From NCBI GenBank assembly GCA_951799405.1, contig OX637336.1, positions 17,837,479 to 17,901,478 of the forward strand: a DNA stretch of 64,000 nt. Direction: 5' to 3'. The notes under the pieces are model-generated. The model was not told the origin of the DNA, did not search any database, and worked only from the letters and a program-made list of their open reading frames with translations. The translations under genes were made by a program, and so were the position numbers. This DNA comes from Agapetus fuscipes. Lineage: Eukaryota > Arthropoda > Insecta > Trichoptera > Glossosomatidae. Shown here in pieces: positions 1-10,712 of the stretch; position 1 is the first letter of the stretch; every line of letters begins with the position of its first letter.

Positions 1-103
1 CTCATATTTTTTAGGGAAATGTGATTAAATCTGTATCTTTGTAACTTAGATTACATTAAATTCCATCTGGCTATTTTTGTATCAATTAATATTTAATACC
101 TTG

Positions 104-426
104 ACCGGTCTGTAGTCCAGTGGAAACACTTCGGACTTGTAAATGGAAGGTTGTGGATTTGGATCCCGGCGGAGCACAAAAAATATACCATTTATATTTC
201 CAAATATGCACTTCGCTGAGTTGAAACAAATCATAAAGCCTTTACCAAAGACTGGTCACTAAAAGATCCATCCAGCCTTACAGCAACTGGGTCTTGCTTT
301 AGTATTGGCGCTTTGTAGCGACGACCAAGCTTGTACACCTCTGCGGCACTACAACAAGTGTCATAGACCCCTAGAGTCTCTAGAATTTAGGGAGTCTCCC
401 GCACAGGATATCTTAAAAAAAAAAAA
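104..426 (+). repeat. S1 SINE with a LINE-derived, poly(A)-ended tail
   Basis: The head is tRNA-like. TAGTCCAGTGG fits the pol III A box, and GGATTTGGATCCC about 45 bases later is a degenerate B box. A body of about 150 bp follows (AAATATACCATTTATATTTC ... CAACTGGGTCTTGCTT). From about 340 the element changes into a tail, ACCTCTGCGGCAC to CCGCACAGGATATC, ending in TTAAAAAA. That tail matches the last codons of the LINE fragment at 39705-39790. I infer that the tail lets the SINE use that LINE's reverse transcriptase. Confidence 0.8.
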
Positions 427-428
427 CC

Positions 429-610
429 TAAGAGCTCGTTCCCACTTGTCGGGTGTCGGATCCATATATTAATCGGAGGTTCCAGTGGCAGAACATTATG
501 TATGAAGCTATTCACACTTATCGGAAACCGATTTTGTCAGAAATGTTCTGCCACCGGAGCCTCTGATTAATATACGGATCCGACACCTGACGAGTGGGAA
601 CGAGCTCTTA
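429..610. mobile_element. TIR MITE, about 180 bp
   Basis: Inverted arms of about 65 bp, with terminus AGAGCTCGTTCCCAC and a shared inner motif TGGCAGAACATT. They are separated by about 45 bp, and TA lies on both sides, consistent with a TA target duplication. It has no coding capacity. It sits directly after the poly(A) of the preceding SINE. Confidence 0.8.
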
Positions 611-1452
611 TCATTGACCGAAACAAGCATTTTTTTCCCACTCACATATCCAGTGTGCACAATTAAAAATAAAATAAAACTTTTTTTTCAGAAGTTCTTC
701 TTGGTGGCCCGTCTTCTCCTGAATCTGTGCCTCAAGTAACGCCAAGACGGCGTGGACTGGCGAGCAGCACCACTTTCTAGAAGCTGCAGAAGCATAGACC
801 GTTTTGCGGAGGCGATAGTGTGGAAGGAACACCTGGAAGGCGAAACTTGAGCGGCAGGAGGAGAATGCTCGGCAGCAGGTGGAGATTACTCGGCGTCATG
901 AAGAGGGGACTGGAGATATAGCAAAGGCCGTAGAGAAATTTACAGATAGATTTATTGAATAAAATTTCTCAACACACTTCCTACTTCTTCAGGCAAAGTG
1001 TATTCTGCCGTCTGTTAGAGTTTTCAACATTGAAATAGTTCTAAGAAATATAACCAAAAGTTAAATGGATTTATTTACACTGTCTAATTATAATTAGTAT
1101 ATAATATATCCCTGAAAATATTGAATAACATTGTTTCAATCCTGTTTAGTCGCTTCCATAAAACCAAAAAGTAATAAAACTCAATTTTCGCTAGTCTCCG
1201 TTTCTTTTTTTTTTTTACTCTTTAATTTTGTAGAAAATAACATAAATTCAGTACTTGCAATGTTTTTTTACAAGTTATACAATAATTTAACTATTTTTAC
1301 AAAACCAATAACCCTTTATACTTTTCCGGCATTCAGGCACACTAAAATTTTGTTTTTTCATGATTTCATTTTGTATAAAAATAACTTAACTCAGTGTAAT
1401 TTCCATATTTGTCATAACAACTGTTGAAACCTGTTTTAAAACTGTAGCCTGT
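611..1452. other. Gene-free AT-rich stretch
   Basis: No credible exon or recognisable repeat. Short ORFs on both strands lack splice context and protein-like composition. Confidence 0.4.
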
Positions 1453-1660
1453 ATAATCTAAGTTGCAAAGATATATTTACATTCAAAACTCATAGCCATG
1501 CCCACACCGACACGTGTAAGTTCGCTCTTACAAATGCTGAATGTATTTACAAATAAAAATCCAAACCTCAAATGAGCGTACACCCTGCAACTCTTGCTGG
1601 CCTTCCCTGAAACACGGGTGACATTGGCAAAGTGAACCATTTTTTACAGTATGGATGGAC
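1453..1660 (-). repeat. Family A SINE-like repeat
   Basis: On the minus strand it reads from the GGTTCACTTTGCCAATGTCA region through the CCCTGTTTCAGGG-like mini-palindrome to the typical end CTTTGCAACTTAGATTATA. The family is about 250 bp long, has no TIRs, and often ends in short GATTA or ATAGATT repeats, as SINE tails do. No clear tRNA head is visible, so SINE status is an inference. Confidence 0.8.
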
Positions 1661-1721
1661 AAAATATTAACCTAAGATTATGGATATTAGACAAACCATT
1701 TAAAGAGAGCTTGCATTATTG

Positions 1722-1898
1722 TTGATGTTGTGTTAGCGATTTAGTCACATCTTCAGGAAACACCCTCTCTGCACGACTACTGAGGAGTGAGGATACTGTT
1801 CATAATATCACATGAAATGTTCAATCTATAGTCGTCATGCGGAGAGGGTGTCTGCTGAAAGCGTTGGCTACGTGGCTAACGAAACGTCGAGAATAATG
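1722..1898. mobile_element. Imperfect fold-back element
   Basis: Two arms can pair imperfectly: GTTAGC ... ACACCCTCTC on the left, and GAGAGGGTGT ... GGCTAACG on the right. The arms contain CTGAAGATG (minus strand) and GCTAACGAAACG, resembling the core of the palindromic inserts at 13.3 and 29.2 kb. Ends and target duplication were not resolved. Confidence 0.45.
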
Positions 1899-2625
1899 TG
1901 AGTTATCTTATCGCGGTTCGTCTAATATCCGAAGAAAATAAAAAAATGAACTGTGTAGTTATTGTAATTGGAAAAAAATGGTCAAAAGTTGTTAAAATAT
2001 ATAGGTACAAAGTATAGATGTAAAAAAAAAATTAAGAATTATCTTGGCATATTTAATCTGGTGACCAAATTATCTCTGTATGCTCTTCCTCTCCCTTCTG
2101 CTCCCGTCCATTTCTTCTGCATTCACTGCAGGTCCATCCTCGTTGAATTCAATATCTGAAATTATTCAGTTAAATTGTATTTATATAAGATTTTACCATC
2201 ATATCATGTAAATGTTTTACTTTGATTAAATAAATTTATTTTAAATATGTGTCTATATTTATTTTGTCTTTCAGTCAATTCAGCACTTTCAACTGCCATG
2301 TAAATACAAATATTATATCTTAAAGTAACACTTCCAAGTTAAAATTTTAACATACTATTGTAAATAATAGAATTACCTGTATCATCTTCAAATATGATTG
2401 CATGCATGTGTTAAGCACACTTCTCAGATGAAGGAATAATGGCTCGCCCCACCAAATTTTGGGTTCACACTCAGGATGCGGTAATCGCTGTCGGACACCT
2501 TAAATCATATTCATGTAAATTAATAATGGATTTCATCTTAATATATTAACAGACTTATTCTTCATTATAATTTTACCATTTGTACGTTCCGGGAGTGGTA
2601 TTGCTTCCTGCAAAAATACAAATGC

Positions 2626-3132
2626 TCAGTCTTTTTTTCTTTTCTCTGGCTTATGGATTTCAAAAAGGCTGCCATCTCTACAGCCACCAATGCCAGGAAT
2701 GGCATACTTAATGAAAAAGCTGAAAAGATGTAGGTATGTATTATTTAATGGTACAAAACAGTTAAAATTTTACATAACGCAAAAAATACAATAAATTAAT
2801 TTACTTTTGGGTGACTTCCTGTAAAGCAGCTGAAGTTTGCGGGATTTTAATCCATTTCTTTATCACCTTGGGGTGGATAAGCGCCTGCGTTACTTTTTGG
2901 ACGAAGTTGCTCCAGGACTTCTGGCTTAAATACTTAGCCACCCACTGGCCACTGGCCGCTGGTAGAATCCACAGGCATTAAAAAACAATGCGCACATCAC
3001 CTATAAGCAATGGACGATTATTCACTGTAATAACATTTTTGAGGTTAGGTACCTACTAACTACCTATATTATATTTTACACTTCAAGAAATGTGTAAATT
3101 ACCTTTGTTTCCAAAGAAATGCGTTGCGTCAT
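2626..3132 (-). CDS. Candidate small spliced gene, unrecognised
   Basis: Three minus-strand segments join in frame: 3132-3103 (ATG, then donor GTAATT), 2944-2805 (donor AA|GTAAAT) and 2719-2626 (acceptor CTTTTCAG, stop TGA). They would give an 87-aa basic protein. Exon 2 includes WVAKYLSQKSWSNFVQKV and KVIKKWIKIPQTSAALQEV. The last exon carries FIKYAIPGIGG and ends in KPEKRKKD. The exon-3 acceptor is ambiguous (CAG at 2944, 2951 or 2958). Further upstream on the same strand, 3315-3150 is also open (MPPPIMEPWGLLAAEEDE...), but I could not join it in frame without skipping a stop. I do not recognise the family. It could also be the 3' end of a longer gene. Confidence 0.4.
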
Positions 3133-3149
3133 CTTAAATTCGGTACGTC

Positions 3150-3318
3150 AGACAACGCTGTGGCAGGTTTCCACTCTGCGAAGATTAGCCCGGTCGTTGT
3201 TCAAACTTGCATGCACTTCGTCCTCTTCTGCGGCGAGGAGGCCCCAAGGCTCCATAATTGGAGGCGGCATCTTGCCATAGACTGGAATTAAGTTGTTCCA
3301 TCGTAATATTCTAAAAGA
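3150..3318 (-). other. Protein-like open segment upstream of the candidate gene
   Basis: An acceptor-like TTTCTTTTAG at 3316 is followed by an open frame containing LIPVYGKMPPPIMEPWG and an acidic stretch LLAAEEDEVHASLNNDR, ending at TGA near 3148. A second frame starting ATGGAACAACTT is also open for about 37 codons. Upstream, at 3430-3535, the minus strand has an ATG-containing leader followed by a donor AAG|GTATGT. This fits a first exon and promoter area, but the coding frame is unresolved. Confidence 0.3.
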
Positions 3319-3539
3319 AATGTACATTATTTCCACGTTTCACTGTCAAAACTACATGCGTTGGAATTTCGTAAAGTAATTATTTTTTGGTAAGAAACAC
3401 TAAAAAAGTGAAAAAAATATTGCGAATTTATTTCAATAACATACCTTATTCAATTGAAATGTTTTTAAGACGTTAGATCGTACTTATTTTCCATTTTCTT
3501 CGTCTGTCAAACTCTCTCACTTTTCAAAATGCTATCGAC

Positions 3540-4470
3540 AAGAGGTGACGGATGAATACGACGTTGCCATGGAGACAGCCTTCCAAGCAACGGAAATGTG
3601 CGCCCGTACTCTTGTCAGACAGCATTTTGTATGAAAACGCAATAAGTTGTCTCGCAAGCAATACAATTTTAAGTTTCGGTAAAGTATTTTAAAACTCATA
3701 TGAGTTTACGTAAGCACATACTCGCAAAAAAAGTTTCGAAACTTTTTCGCCGGAGGTGCTTTTCATGTTTACATACATTTTTCTCGAATACTCATAACTC
3801 ATAGAATACTTACGAAAACCCGTACTAGGGGTACAGATGGGAAATGTCATCTCACACCTCATGTGACAGGGTGTTTGAACCGTAACACTGTCCACTATAT
3901 TTTTGTTTTTTTGACAGTTCTCATGGATCTAATTAAAAATCTGAGAAGGTAAAAAGTGTACTGGCGAAGCCTGACTGTAAACTAGAATGCCGTAATCGTG
4001 CGCAGCACAAGCAGGCAGGGCAGGCAAGTATTATAAATTATAATTTTAATCACTAATAATTTTGTTGCCATAAATTATAATATTAATAAAAAAAAACAAC
4101 ACCAACTGTTGCGAAATTCGATTTTTTACTTTAATTTTTTTTATTGTTTTTACAGGTAGAAAAGTAGCCATTTTTTAATCAATTCCGGAACGTCACAATC
4201 TCCTCACATGAAATTGAGATATGCCAGGTGATATTAAAAATAACCGGGTAATTACTGTTTTATCACTACCGTTATCTACCTAATCCTTTCGGGCCTTTCC
4301 CCACGTAAAAATAGAACTTGCTGCACTGACAGCTGTGACGTCGCATCCCTATCTACCCCCACCATGACCATGCTACCATGATTCTTGGACAATATTTTTC
4401 ACCACGAATTTACGTCATACAAATACGTCACCATATTTTTTTTTTCTTTTTGAATGCATCTTTTTTCCTT
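3540..4470. other. Gene-free stretch
   Basis: AT-rich sequence with no exon or repeat that I can support. The ORFs here are short and lack splice or codon signals. Confidence 0.35.
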
Positions 4471-4477
4471 TATAAAA

Positions 4478-4735
4478 TCTAAGTTGCAAAGATGTATTAA
4501 CGTCAAAAATTAATATCAAAAGCATGCCCACAAACAGACACGTGTTAGTTCGCGCTTACAAATGCTGCAAATGTGTAACTTAAACAAATTCAAATCCAAA
4601 ACTGAAATGAACATAAACCGTGCCAGTATTGCCGACCTTCCCTGAAACAGGGGTGACGTTGGCAAGTGAACCATTTTTTACAGTATGCGTTGTCAGTTTT
4701 ATGCCAACCTACTATAAATAAGAACCAAAGCGCTC
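4478..4735 (-). repeat. Family A copy
   Basis: Nearly full-length minus copy. It shows AATCTAAGTTGCAAAGATG at the left, the reverse complement of the GCGCGAAC hairpin loop near 4550, and CCTGAAACAGGGGTGAC near 4640. The 5' end (CATACCAACCTATAAG in good copies) is degraded after about 4715. Confidence 0.8.
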
Positions 4736-4785
4736 TGTGGCCAGAGAAGCCCCGTTGTATGGTGTAATGTGAACCGTATCTGAAA

Positions 4786-5268
4786 TACTGTAACTTAGTC
4801 GCCATTTCGCTAGGGATGGCCAGAGCCTCTGCAGATCTGCGTCCATTTCTTTCTATACTTAAATACCTCTTTCAATTCATTCATATCCATCACCCTTTTC
4901 ATCCATTTTCTTCTTTTACACTAACTTTGTACATCCCATTCTTTCACAATCTCCTCAATCTGATCACTCCATTCTTTTCTCAGTCGTCCCTTACCTTTTT
5001 TTCCTTTCACAATTTCTCTGTACACATAATTTGTCAGTCTATCATCATTCATTCTTTCCACACGCCCAAACCATCTCATCACATCATTTTGTATAAAATA
5101 AATAACTGAAATTTTCATTAAATTGAACCCGGTAAAATCATTATAATATCCTTCTAAGTTTCCTTTTAATTTTTCATCTATATAATTTAATTTATTCCTA
5201 TTTTCATCCATACATTTTTTTCTACTTCCTTCCTCTATTTTTTTCAACCTTACATTACGGTCCATTTG
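4786..5268 (-). pseudogene. 3' fragment of a LINE reverse transcriptase
   Basis: Minus-strand translation includes MRWFGRVERMNDDRLTNYVY and GKKGKGRLRKEW. This is the typical C-terminus of insect LINE reverse transcriptases (W-F/L-G-H/R-V-x-R-M, then a Gly/Arg/Lys-rich tail). Its end carries the CTGTCGCCATT/GTTACAG-type terminus also seen near 5960, 10170, 25640 and 46740. The copy is 5'-truncated, so the endonuclease and RT core are absent. Confidence 0.75.
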
Positions 5269-5659
5269 TACAAATCAATTCACCATCAATCACTTCACTG
5301 GACGCTAACATCTATTTGCAATACATTTGAAAATTAGGTCGACACTCCAGTATGATTTTTGGGTCAGGCATACGTCACTGTACTGACGTTTTTTTGTGTT
5401 GATTTAAGTAATTGATTCGCGGAATATTTTTTGCTAGCATGGTTGTCACTAGGTACTTACTGCGTAATGTACGTAAAATGTATGTACAAACAATGTGACT
5501 ATTGTCTATTAATAGATAAGTTAGTAATAGTTCCACAAAGTATAATATATTTTACTGAATGAATTTCGTGGTAGCTAGTTTTTTTAAATTCCAATGAATA
5601 GTGGGTTATTTTTTTAATTAGTAATTTTAAAATCAGTTTTCCTTTTTTACTTTTCCCAC

Positions 5660-5767
5660 TAATGTACTTATGGTTTGGTATGAGGCACCGGTACTGTAAA
5701 AAATGGTTCGCTTTGCCAATGTCACCCCTGTTTCAGGGAAGTTCGGCAAAAGTTGCAGGGTTTATGA
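5660..5767 (+). repeat. Truncated family A fused to a LINE tail
   Basis: The first about 100 bp of family A (GGTATGAGGC ... CCCTGTTTCAGGGAAG ... GTTGCAGGGTTTATG) stop abruptly at 5767. There the sequence becomes the LINE C-terminal coding region with no gap. This could be a template switch during reverse transcription or a later deletion. Confidence 0.65.
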
Positions 5768-5990
5768 AGAAATGTGAAAGGGAAAAGAGGAAAGGGAAGA
5801 CCGAGAAGAGTATGCCTGAAGCATATGGGTGAAATCGTAAAAGAATGGGATAGATACACCAAGCGAGTGATGATAGTGATGGATATGAATGAACTGAAAG
5901 AGGTATGCAAGGATAGGAAAAAACGGAGGCAAATCTACAGAGGCTCTGTTCACCCCTAGCGGAATGGCGACAGAGTTACAGTTACAGCTG
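5768..5990 (+). pseudogene. LINE 3' end, same family as 4786-5268
   Basis: Plus-strand codons read KGKRGKGRPRRVCLKHMGEI and later DMNELKEVCKDRKKRRQ, the Gly/Arg/Lys-rich C-terminus of an insect LINE RT. It ends in GGCGACAGAGTTACAGTTACAG, a GTTACA-type tail. Only the last about 60 codons remain. Confidence 0.7.
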
Positions 5991-6027
5991 GGATTCAAAA
6001 TCACAGAAAAGAGGCAACTCGAAACAA

Positions 6028-6181
6028 CCAGAAACGCTATTCTGCTTAATTCCTTACGACCTTAAGGCGACGAGATAGCGATTCGTGTCCAAACATAAGG
6101 TGCACTGTGATTTTTTATCAAAGGAGTTTTATCGCAAGCGCTAGCAATCTCCAAAGTGTACGTTATTTAGCAGAATAGCGC
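6028..6181. mobile_element. MITE with CGCTATTCTGCT ends
   Basis: Terminal inverted repeats GAAACGCTATTCTGCT and AGCAGAATAGCGCTTC are about 150 bp apart, with weaker inner complementarity. It abuts the next MITE with no spacer. Confidence 0.65.
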
Positions 6182-6389
6182 TTCAGGGGTGGAAGTCTCG
6201 ACGGCTGTCGGTAGATTGTACCGTATCTATTTGAAGATAGGACGGAATAAAAATGAAGGCGCATCAACAGCTGACATACTTTAATATGGAACAGCAATCA
6301 GCTGTTCAGGCACCGCCATGTTTTATTCCCTCTTCTTCAAATAGATACGGTAAGATCTACCGTCGGCCATCGAGACTTCTACCCCAGAA
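6179..6389. mobile_element. MITE with about 65-bp inverted repeats
   Basis: The left arm CTTCAGGGGTGGAAGTCTCG continues to CCGTATCTATTTGAAGA. The right arm repeats these in inverse orientation (TCTTCAAATAGATACGG ... CGAGACTTCTACCCCAGAAG). Non-coding centre of about 80 bp. Confidence 0.8.
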
Positions 6390-6514
6390 GGACTAAACCA
6401 AAGAGAAGGATATTCTTCTTCTTCTTTGTGGTGGATTCCCGCGTATAGCAGGGGCGCCAGTGTCAAGTTGTTGAGAAGGATATTGATAAGTATGTATTTT
6501 GAGGTTTATTACCG

Positions 6515-6835
6515 TTAGATTGAGTTTTGGAGGCTTCCTCGCCCTCAGAGACATGTAGGCGCGGTCCATCCCGAAGGCTGATCCACCATCACATCGCAAC
6601 ATTCTCTAAACACCTCTCCACATCTTCCGAAGACAGTTCAGCATTCCTCAAAGACGAACAGGAAGCTCTCACGTCTTCTGGCGCAGCGGGACTTTCATGT
6701 TGGTTAGCAATTTCACTCACTGGACTTTCACAGATCACGGGCCTCTTCGTTACAATAGCTCTAAAGCAGAGGTCAGAGGTAAGGTCACAATCCTTATTAA
6801 TGAGATCAATAACTGGATTACAAAATGTTTTCACT
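6515..6835 (-). other. Possible exon or pseudo-exon
   Basis: The minus strand is open for 81 codons (6834-6589; TSDLCFRAIVTKRPVICESP, then a Ser/Glu-rich stretch). Within a few bases it continues in another frame as DGGSAFGMDRAYMSLRARKP, up to a donor-like ACG|GTAATA at about 6512. The residue mix is protein-like, but the frame change means it is either a broken coding sequence or chance. No family recognised. Confidence 0.25.
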
Positions 6836-6849
6836 TTTTTTTAAGTAGC

Positions 6850-8020
6850 ATTCACTTATATATTTCGTTTTGATAATAAAACGTTGTACTTTAAATTAAA
6901 AGAAAAAAAAACACTGATGCGTTAAAAAGATAAAATCGTTTAATACAATATTATCCTGCACATCCCTCTATCTTTTAAGTCATGGAGGAAACAACAAATG
7001 TTGCACAAATTAATAAATGTATTCCGTAAGAACATTTCAAAGCGTTCGAAATCAAATTAATGGAAAAAAGTATAAGGATATATATTTATCAGTCTTTTGC
7101 CTAGCAACCCGACTGTGTGACGACATAATATTTTTGTCAATGCCATTTGTGACTCATTTTAATTAACACAAAAAACGTAGATACCTAAAAAAATACCTGC
7201 ACTTCTTTAACTCCCATTTATTTTGCACAAATCTTGGAAAACTGAGGTGGGCCGTCAAATACATTCAAAATTCAAATTTAACAAGTGGTAGGTAGGTATT
7301 TAATTTTCAAATTCCATAGACTAGTTGAATGAGTTTAGGTATTTACGGTAACAACACTATCGGAATGCCGAATATTCCGAATTCAAACCACGCCGCGCGT
7401 ATTAGACGCCATTACGTTTGAATTTGGAATAAGTCGTGACCGCGGGAACAACCAAACAAATCACACAATTCCAAATATGAAATTCAAAACATTGGGAACA
7501 TTTGAAATTCGAATGATAATTTTGTATCGTTACGAAATATGTATTGCTAACGGTGACCAATGTTATATTTTCCCAGCATTATGAATTTAAAATGCATAAT
7601 AAGTACCTAACTAGTGTAACCTAATCTATGTTAGATTTGGAAGTTTGCAACTTCTCATCCGTTTTCCAGGAAGTATTAGATTTAGCGTGTAGATTTACTA
7701 TTAATTTTTACAGATATGAGGACAATAGCCTTACATCAACTACTTATTTTGCAGTTAATCATTTATTGAAAAGTTGAGTAAGTACACCTTGCAGGTATTA
7801 AGGCCTAGGATAAAAGAAAACACCAAAACCAAAAATTATATCTGTCAACTTCAGATTCGAACGCAAGATTTCTAGTTCAGAAAATAGATTTGTACCTACT
7901 TTTACAACTAAGCTATCGACAAGGCTAGATTTCAAAAAGTATCAATGAATATTCCATAGACGATAAATTTGGGACGTCAAACGCCCGGCTCAACAGCAAA
8001 AGGCTAACTTATATTTTGCT
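6850..8020. other. Gene-free AT-rich stretch
   Basis: No exon visible. Words of the type TTTGAATTTGGAAT recur on both strands (7250-7330, 7365-7520), with another at 8275. This suggests the debris of one old repeat that I cannot delimit. Confidence 0.35.
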
Positions 8021-8026
8021 ATTGAA

Positions 8027-8240
8027 GCTAACGTCGGGTTTTCAGATAAATGCGCCTTTTCTTATTTTCTACTAGAGTAAACACTAAAAATGTGTGAGAA
8101 TCCTGTAGTCAAGAAGTTTTTCATGAAAACTGCTTTATAATTAGTTCACTCACTATGAGAAGTTACACCCAATAAAATGTTTAATCCATGATTCCTCAAA
8201 TTTTATTCAATTTTACATTTAAGGTGGCGATATTATGTAA
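8027..8240 (+). mobile_element. R4 MITE copy
   Basis: Shares TAGAGTAAACACT, ATTAGTTCACTCACTATGAGAAG and CAATAAAATGTTT with copies at 9545, 44215 and 60350. The right end CAATTTTACATTTAAGGTGG matches the family terminus ACCTTAAAGGTAAAACTGAA in inverse. The left terminus is worn. Confidence 0.65.
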
Positions 8241-8506
8241 CAATCCATTCCGAACTAAAAATACAATAAAAGTATTTGAATTTGGAATAATTTTAATTTC
8301 AAATTATTTTTATTGCTATTAGAGATTCATTTTACCAGCCAGTTGCATAGGAGTGCAAATTTTTTAACCTACCAACACTTCTTTACCTAACATTTTAATG
8401 AACATTGCTTCATACATTTTCTGTGCCACCATAATTGTCCAGAACATATGGTAGCCACGATTTGTGCACTTGCAGTCAGTAGGTACGAGTACACCATGTA
8501 TAAAAC

Positions 8507-8993
8507 AGTGACAGGGTAGAATAGCACAGTAACAAAACAACTCATGACTTCAGATCACATGACATTACATCACAATGACAATACATCACATTGTCAAAAC
8601 ATCACATGGAAAAACTCACATACGTACACAAACTCGTACATAAAACAGGACATCCCATCAACAACACACGAAAAAAACATCACATACGAGTATGACAAAA
8701 CATCACAAACAACACAAACATTTATTAATTAATGCATACTATGCCGATGCAAAAAATATGTATGCGTTCCATTTTCTGATGTTCCTTTTGCCGTTTTTGG
8801 TATGTTCTGTTTTGCGTTATGTGATGTTTTTTCATGCTTCGTTTATGGAATGTTATGTTTTTGGTATGTGCAGTCTTGTCATGTGATGTTTTGTCATTGT
8901 GATGCATTTTCCCGCGATGTTTTGTCGTTGTAATGTTTTTTTCACGTTATGTCATGTGTTGTTTTGCCATTTGGCTGTTCCAACACGGAACCG
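8507..8993. mobile_element. FB1 fold-back element
   Basis: The left arm is made of degenerate units like TGACAAAACATCACA, and the right arm of their complements (CATGTGATGTTTTGTCATTG), so the whole can fold back. The termini GTGACAGGGTAGAAT and GGCTGTTCCAACAC are diverged versions of the intact FB1 ends at 22575-23137. ORFs inside are produced by the repeats. Confidence 0.75.
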
Positions 8994-9435
8994 TATATAA
9001 CGTTACGTTCAATCTTAACCACAGCGGTTCAGTAAAAACAAAAAGTGTATGGAAAATGAAACAGCGCTTCTAAGTGAGCGTTTTACTTTTCATACATTTT
9101 TAAGTAGAACGCTATGTCAGAGTGTGAACGTGAATATTTGCACTGTGCAGTATAATAATTTGCAATGATTATTATTTTAGATATCAGATACGAGCATGGC
9201 CGGTAAGATTGCACATTATGTCTGGATTTACATTAATCGTCCCCCCAGAGCTTGTTTGCCTTATCTACCATTCGATTCAAAGATGACCTTTCAATGAAAT
9301 TATCTTAAGAATCACATTCTACACAATCTGATCTAAGAAAAAACCGCAATACAAGATAATGTGAGAAAGATGGATTATTTAATGAGATTGGAGAGTTGGT
9401 GTTCATTTAATGGTTTGGATATTAATCTGTTTGTC

Positions 9436-9490
9436 TGTTTGTGGGCAAGCTTTTAATATGAATCTTTGCTACTTAGATTATAGATACTTC
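9436..9490 (+). repeat. Family A 3' fragment
   Basis: GTTTGTGGGCAAGC ... AATATGAATCTTTGCTACTTAGATTATAG is the last 55 bp of family A. Confidence 0.6.
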
Positions 9491-9544
9491 AATGATGACA
9501 GTGTTACATTCAGGAGGTACCTCGTATATAAAAACACGTATTAT

Positions 9545-10068
9545 AATATCGATGCCTTAAAGATAAAACTGGATTAGTGATATATTAAGCTAACATGAAC
9601 TCTTCATATAAATGCAATTTTTTTTTCTATTTTCTGATAGAGAAAACACTCAAAATGTGTGTAGATCCTATAGTTTAGAAGTTTTCCATGAGCACTGCCT
9701 AATAATTAGTTCACTTACTATGAGAAGTTACACACAATAAAATGTTTTATCTGCGATTTCTCAAATCATCCCAATCTCCTTGACTGATAGGTTGGCATGA
9801 GGCTGACCACCCGTGCTGTAAAAATCGGTTCGCTTTTGCCAATGCCACCCCGGTTCCGGGAACGGCGGCAGGAGTTGCAAGGTTTATGTTCATGTGAGGT
9901 TTTGCTTATTTGTATGCACACATGCATAATGTGTAGGCGCGAACCTACATGTGCCTGTCTGTGGGCATGCATTTAATATGAGCCTTAAATGTTAACATAT
10001 CTTTGCAGCTTAGATTATAGATTATTATAGTGAATCAACACTTATTCAGTTTTACCTTTTAGTTGGCG
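9545..10068 (+). mobile_element. R4 MITE split by a family A insertion
   Basis: R4 sequence runs from CGATGCCTTAAAGATAAAACTGG to TGCGATTTCTCAAATC at 9769. It resumes at GTGAATCAACACTTATTCAGTTTTACC, ending near 10068. The intervening about 255 bp are a full family A copy, so R4 is older here. Confidence 0.75.
9771..10029 (+). repeat. Family A copy, full length
   Basis: Begins CTCCTTGACTGATAGGTTGG and ends CTTTGCAGCTTAGATTATAG. It carries the hairpin as TGTAGG-CGCGAA-CCTACA, a G-C paired variant of the usual stem, and a long-arm CACCCCGGTTCCGGGAACGG palindrome. The copy at 48042-48305 shares these variants, so the two form a subfamily. Confidence 0.85.
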
Positions 10069-10164
10069 ATGTGCTTACTAATGTGTACGTACTGTGTGTG
10101 AACATATATATTTTGCAATGTGGTCAGTACAAGGTTTCATTTATTTCAACTATAAAGTACTATA

Positions 10165-10203
10165 GCATTACAGTGTAACTGTAACTCTGTCGTCATTTTG
10201 CTA
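10165..10203 (-). repeat. LINE 3' terminus fragment
   Basis: AGTGTAACTGTAACTCTGTCGTCATT is the inverse of the GTTACAGTTACAG-tailed LINE end seen at 5960-5985. Only the last about 40 bp are present. Confidence 0.5.
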
Positions 10204-10337
10204 AGGCCCAGTATTTTCAACGTTAGCACAACGACTTTATACCGAATGAAAAAGGATGCACTTATGTTAACCGTATGGGTATATTTTTTATCACTTAAAA
10301 GTCACATAATCTAACGTTGAAAACACCGCGCCTTAGA
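10203..10337. mobile_element. M1 MITE, best copy
   Basis: The termini TAAGGCCCAGTATTTTCAAC and GTTGAAAACACCGCGCCTTA form inverted repeats of about 28 bp around a 75-bp AT-rich core. It is consistent with TA target duplications. Related copies are at 25428 (truncated) and 43293. Confidence 0.75.
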
Positions 10338-10352
10338 GTGGTCATAGCACCT

Positions 10353-10712
10353 TTACCGGTCCGTAGTCTAGTGGTTGACACTTCGTGATTGGAAGGTAGA
10401 GGGTTCGAATCCCGATAGAGCATAAAACAATATTATTTATTTTTCAAATTTGCTCTTCGCTGGGATGAAAAATTAATCTGCCTTTACGGTCACCATAGGT
10501 CCATCCTGCCTAACACTAACTGGGTCTTGTTTGAGAATTGGCGCTTTCTACAGCGAAGACCAAGCTTGCAGAGGGCTCGTAGGAAGGGCTGGAGGATTTG
10601 TGTAAATTGCACCTCATGAGCCCTGAAACAATTTTTCGTGCTTCGTCGTGATTCCAACCCACAACCTTCCGTTTACGAGTCAAAAGCGTCAACCACCAGA
10701 CTTCGGACCGAT
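10353..10712. repeat. Two S1 SINE copies in inverted arrangement
   Basis: Plus-strand head and body run 10353-10575 (GGTCCGTAGTCTAGTGGTTG, B box GGTTCGAATCCC, then CTTTCTACAGCGAAGACCAAG). A second S1 head lies on the minus strand at 10712-10640 (GGTCCGAAGTCTGGTGG ... GTAAACGGAAGGTTG). The pair could come from an inverted insertion into the tail of the first. Confidence 0.7.

Noticed and set aside
8544..8907. Thr/His-rich ORFs on both strands
   Set aside because: They lie in the short-repeat arms of FB1. Low-complexity translation, no splice or domain signals.
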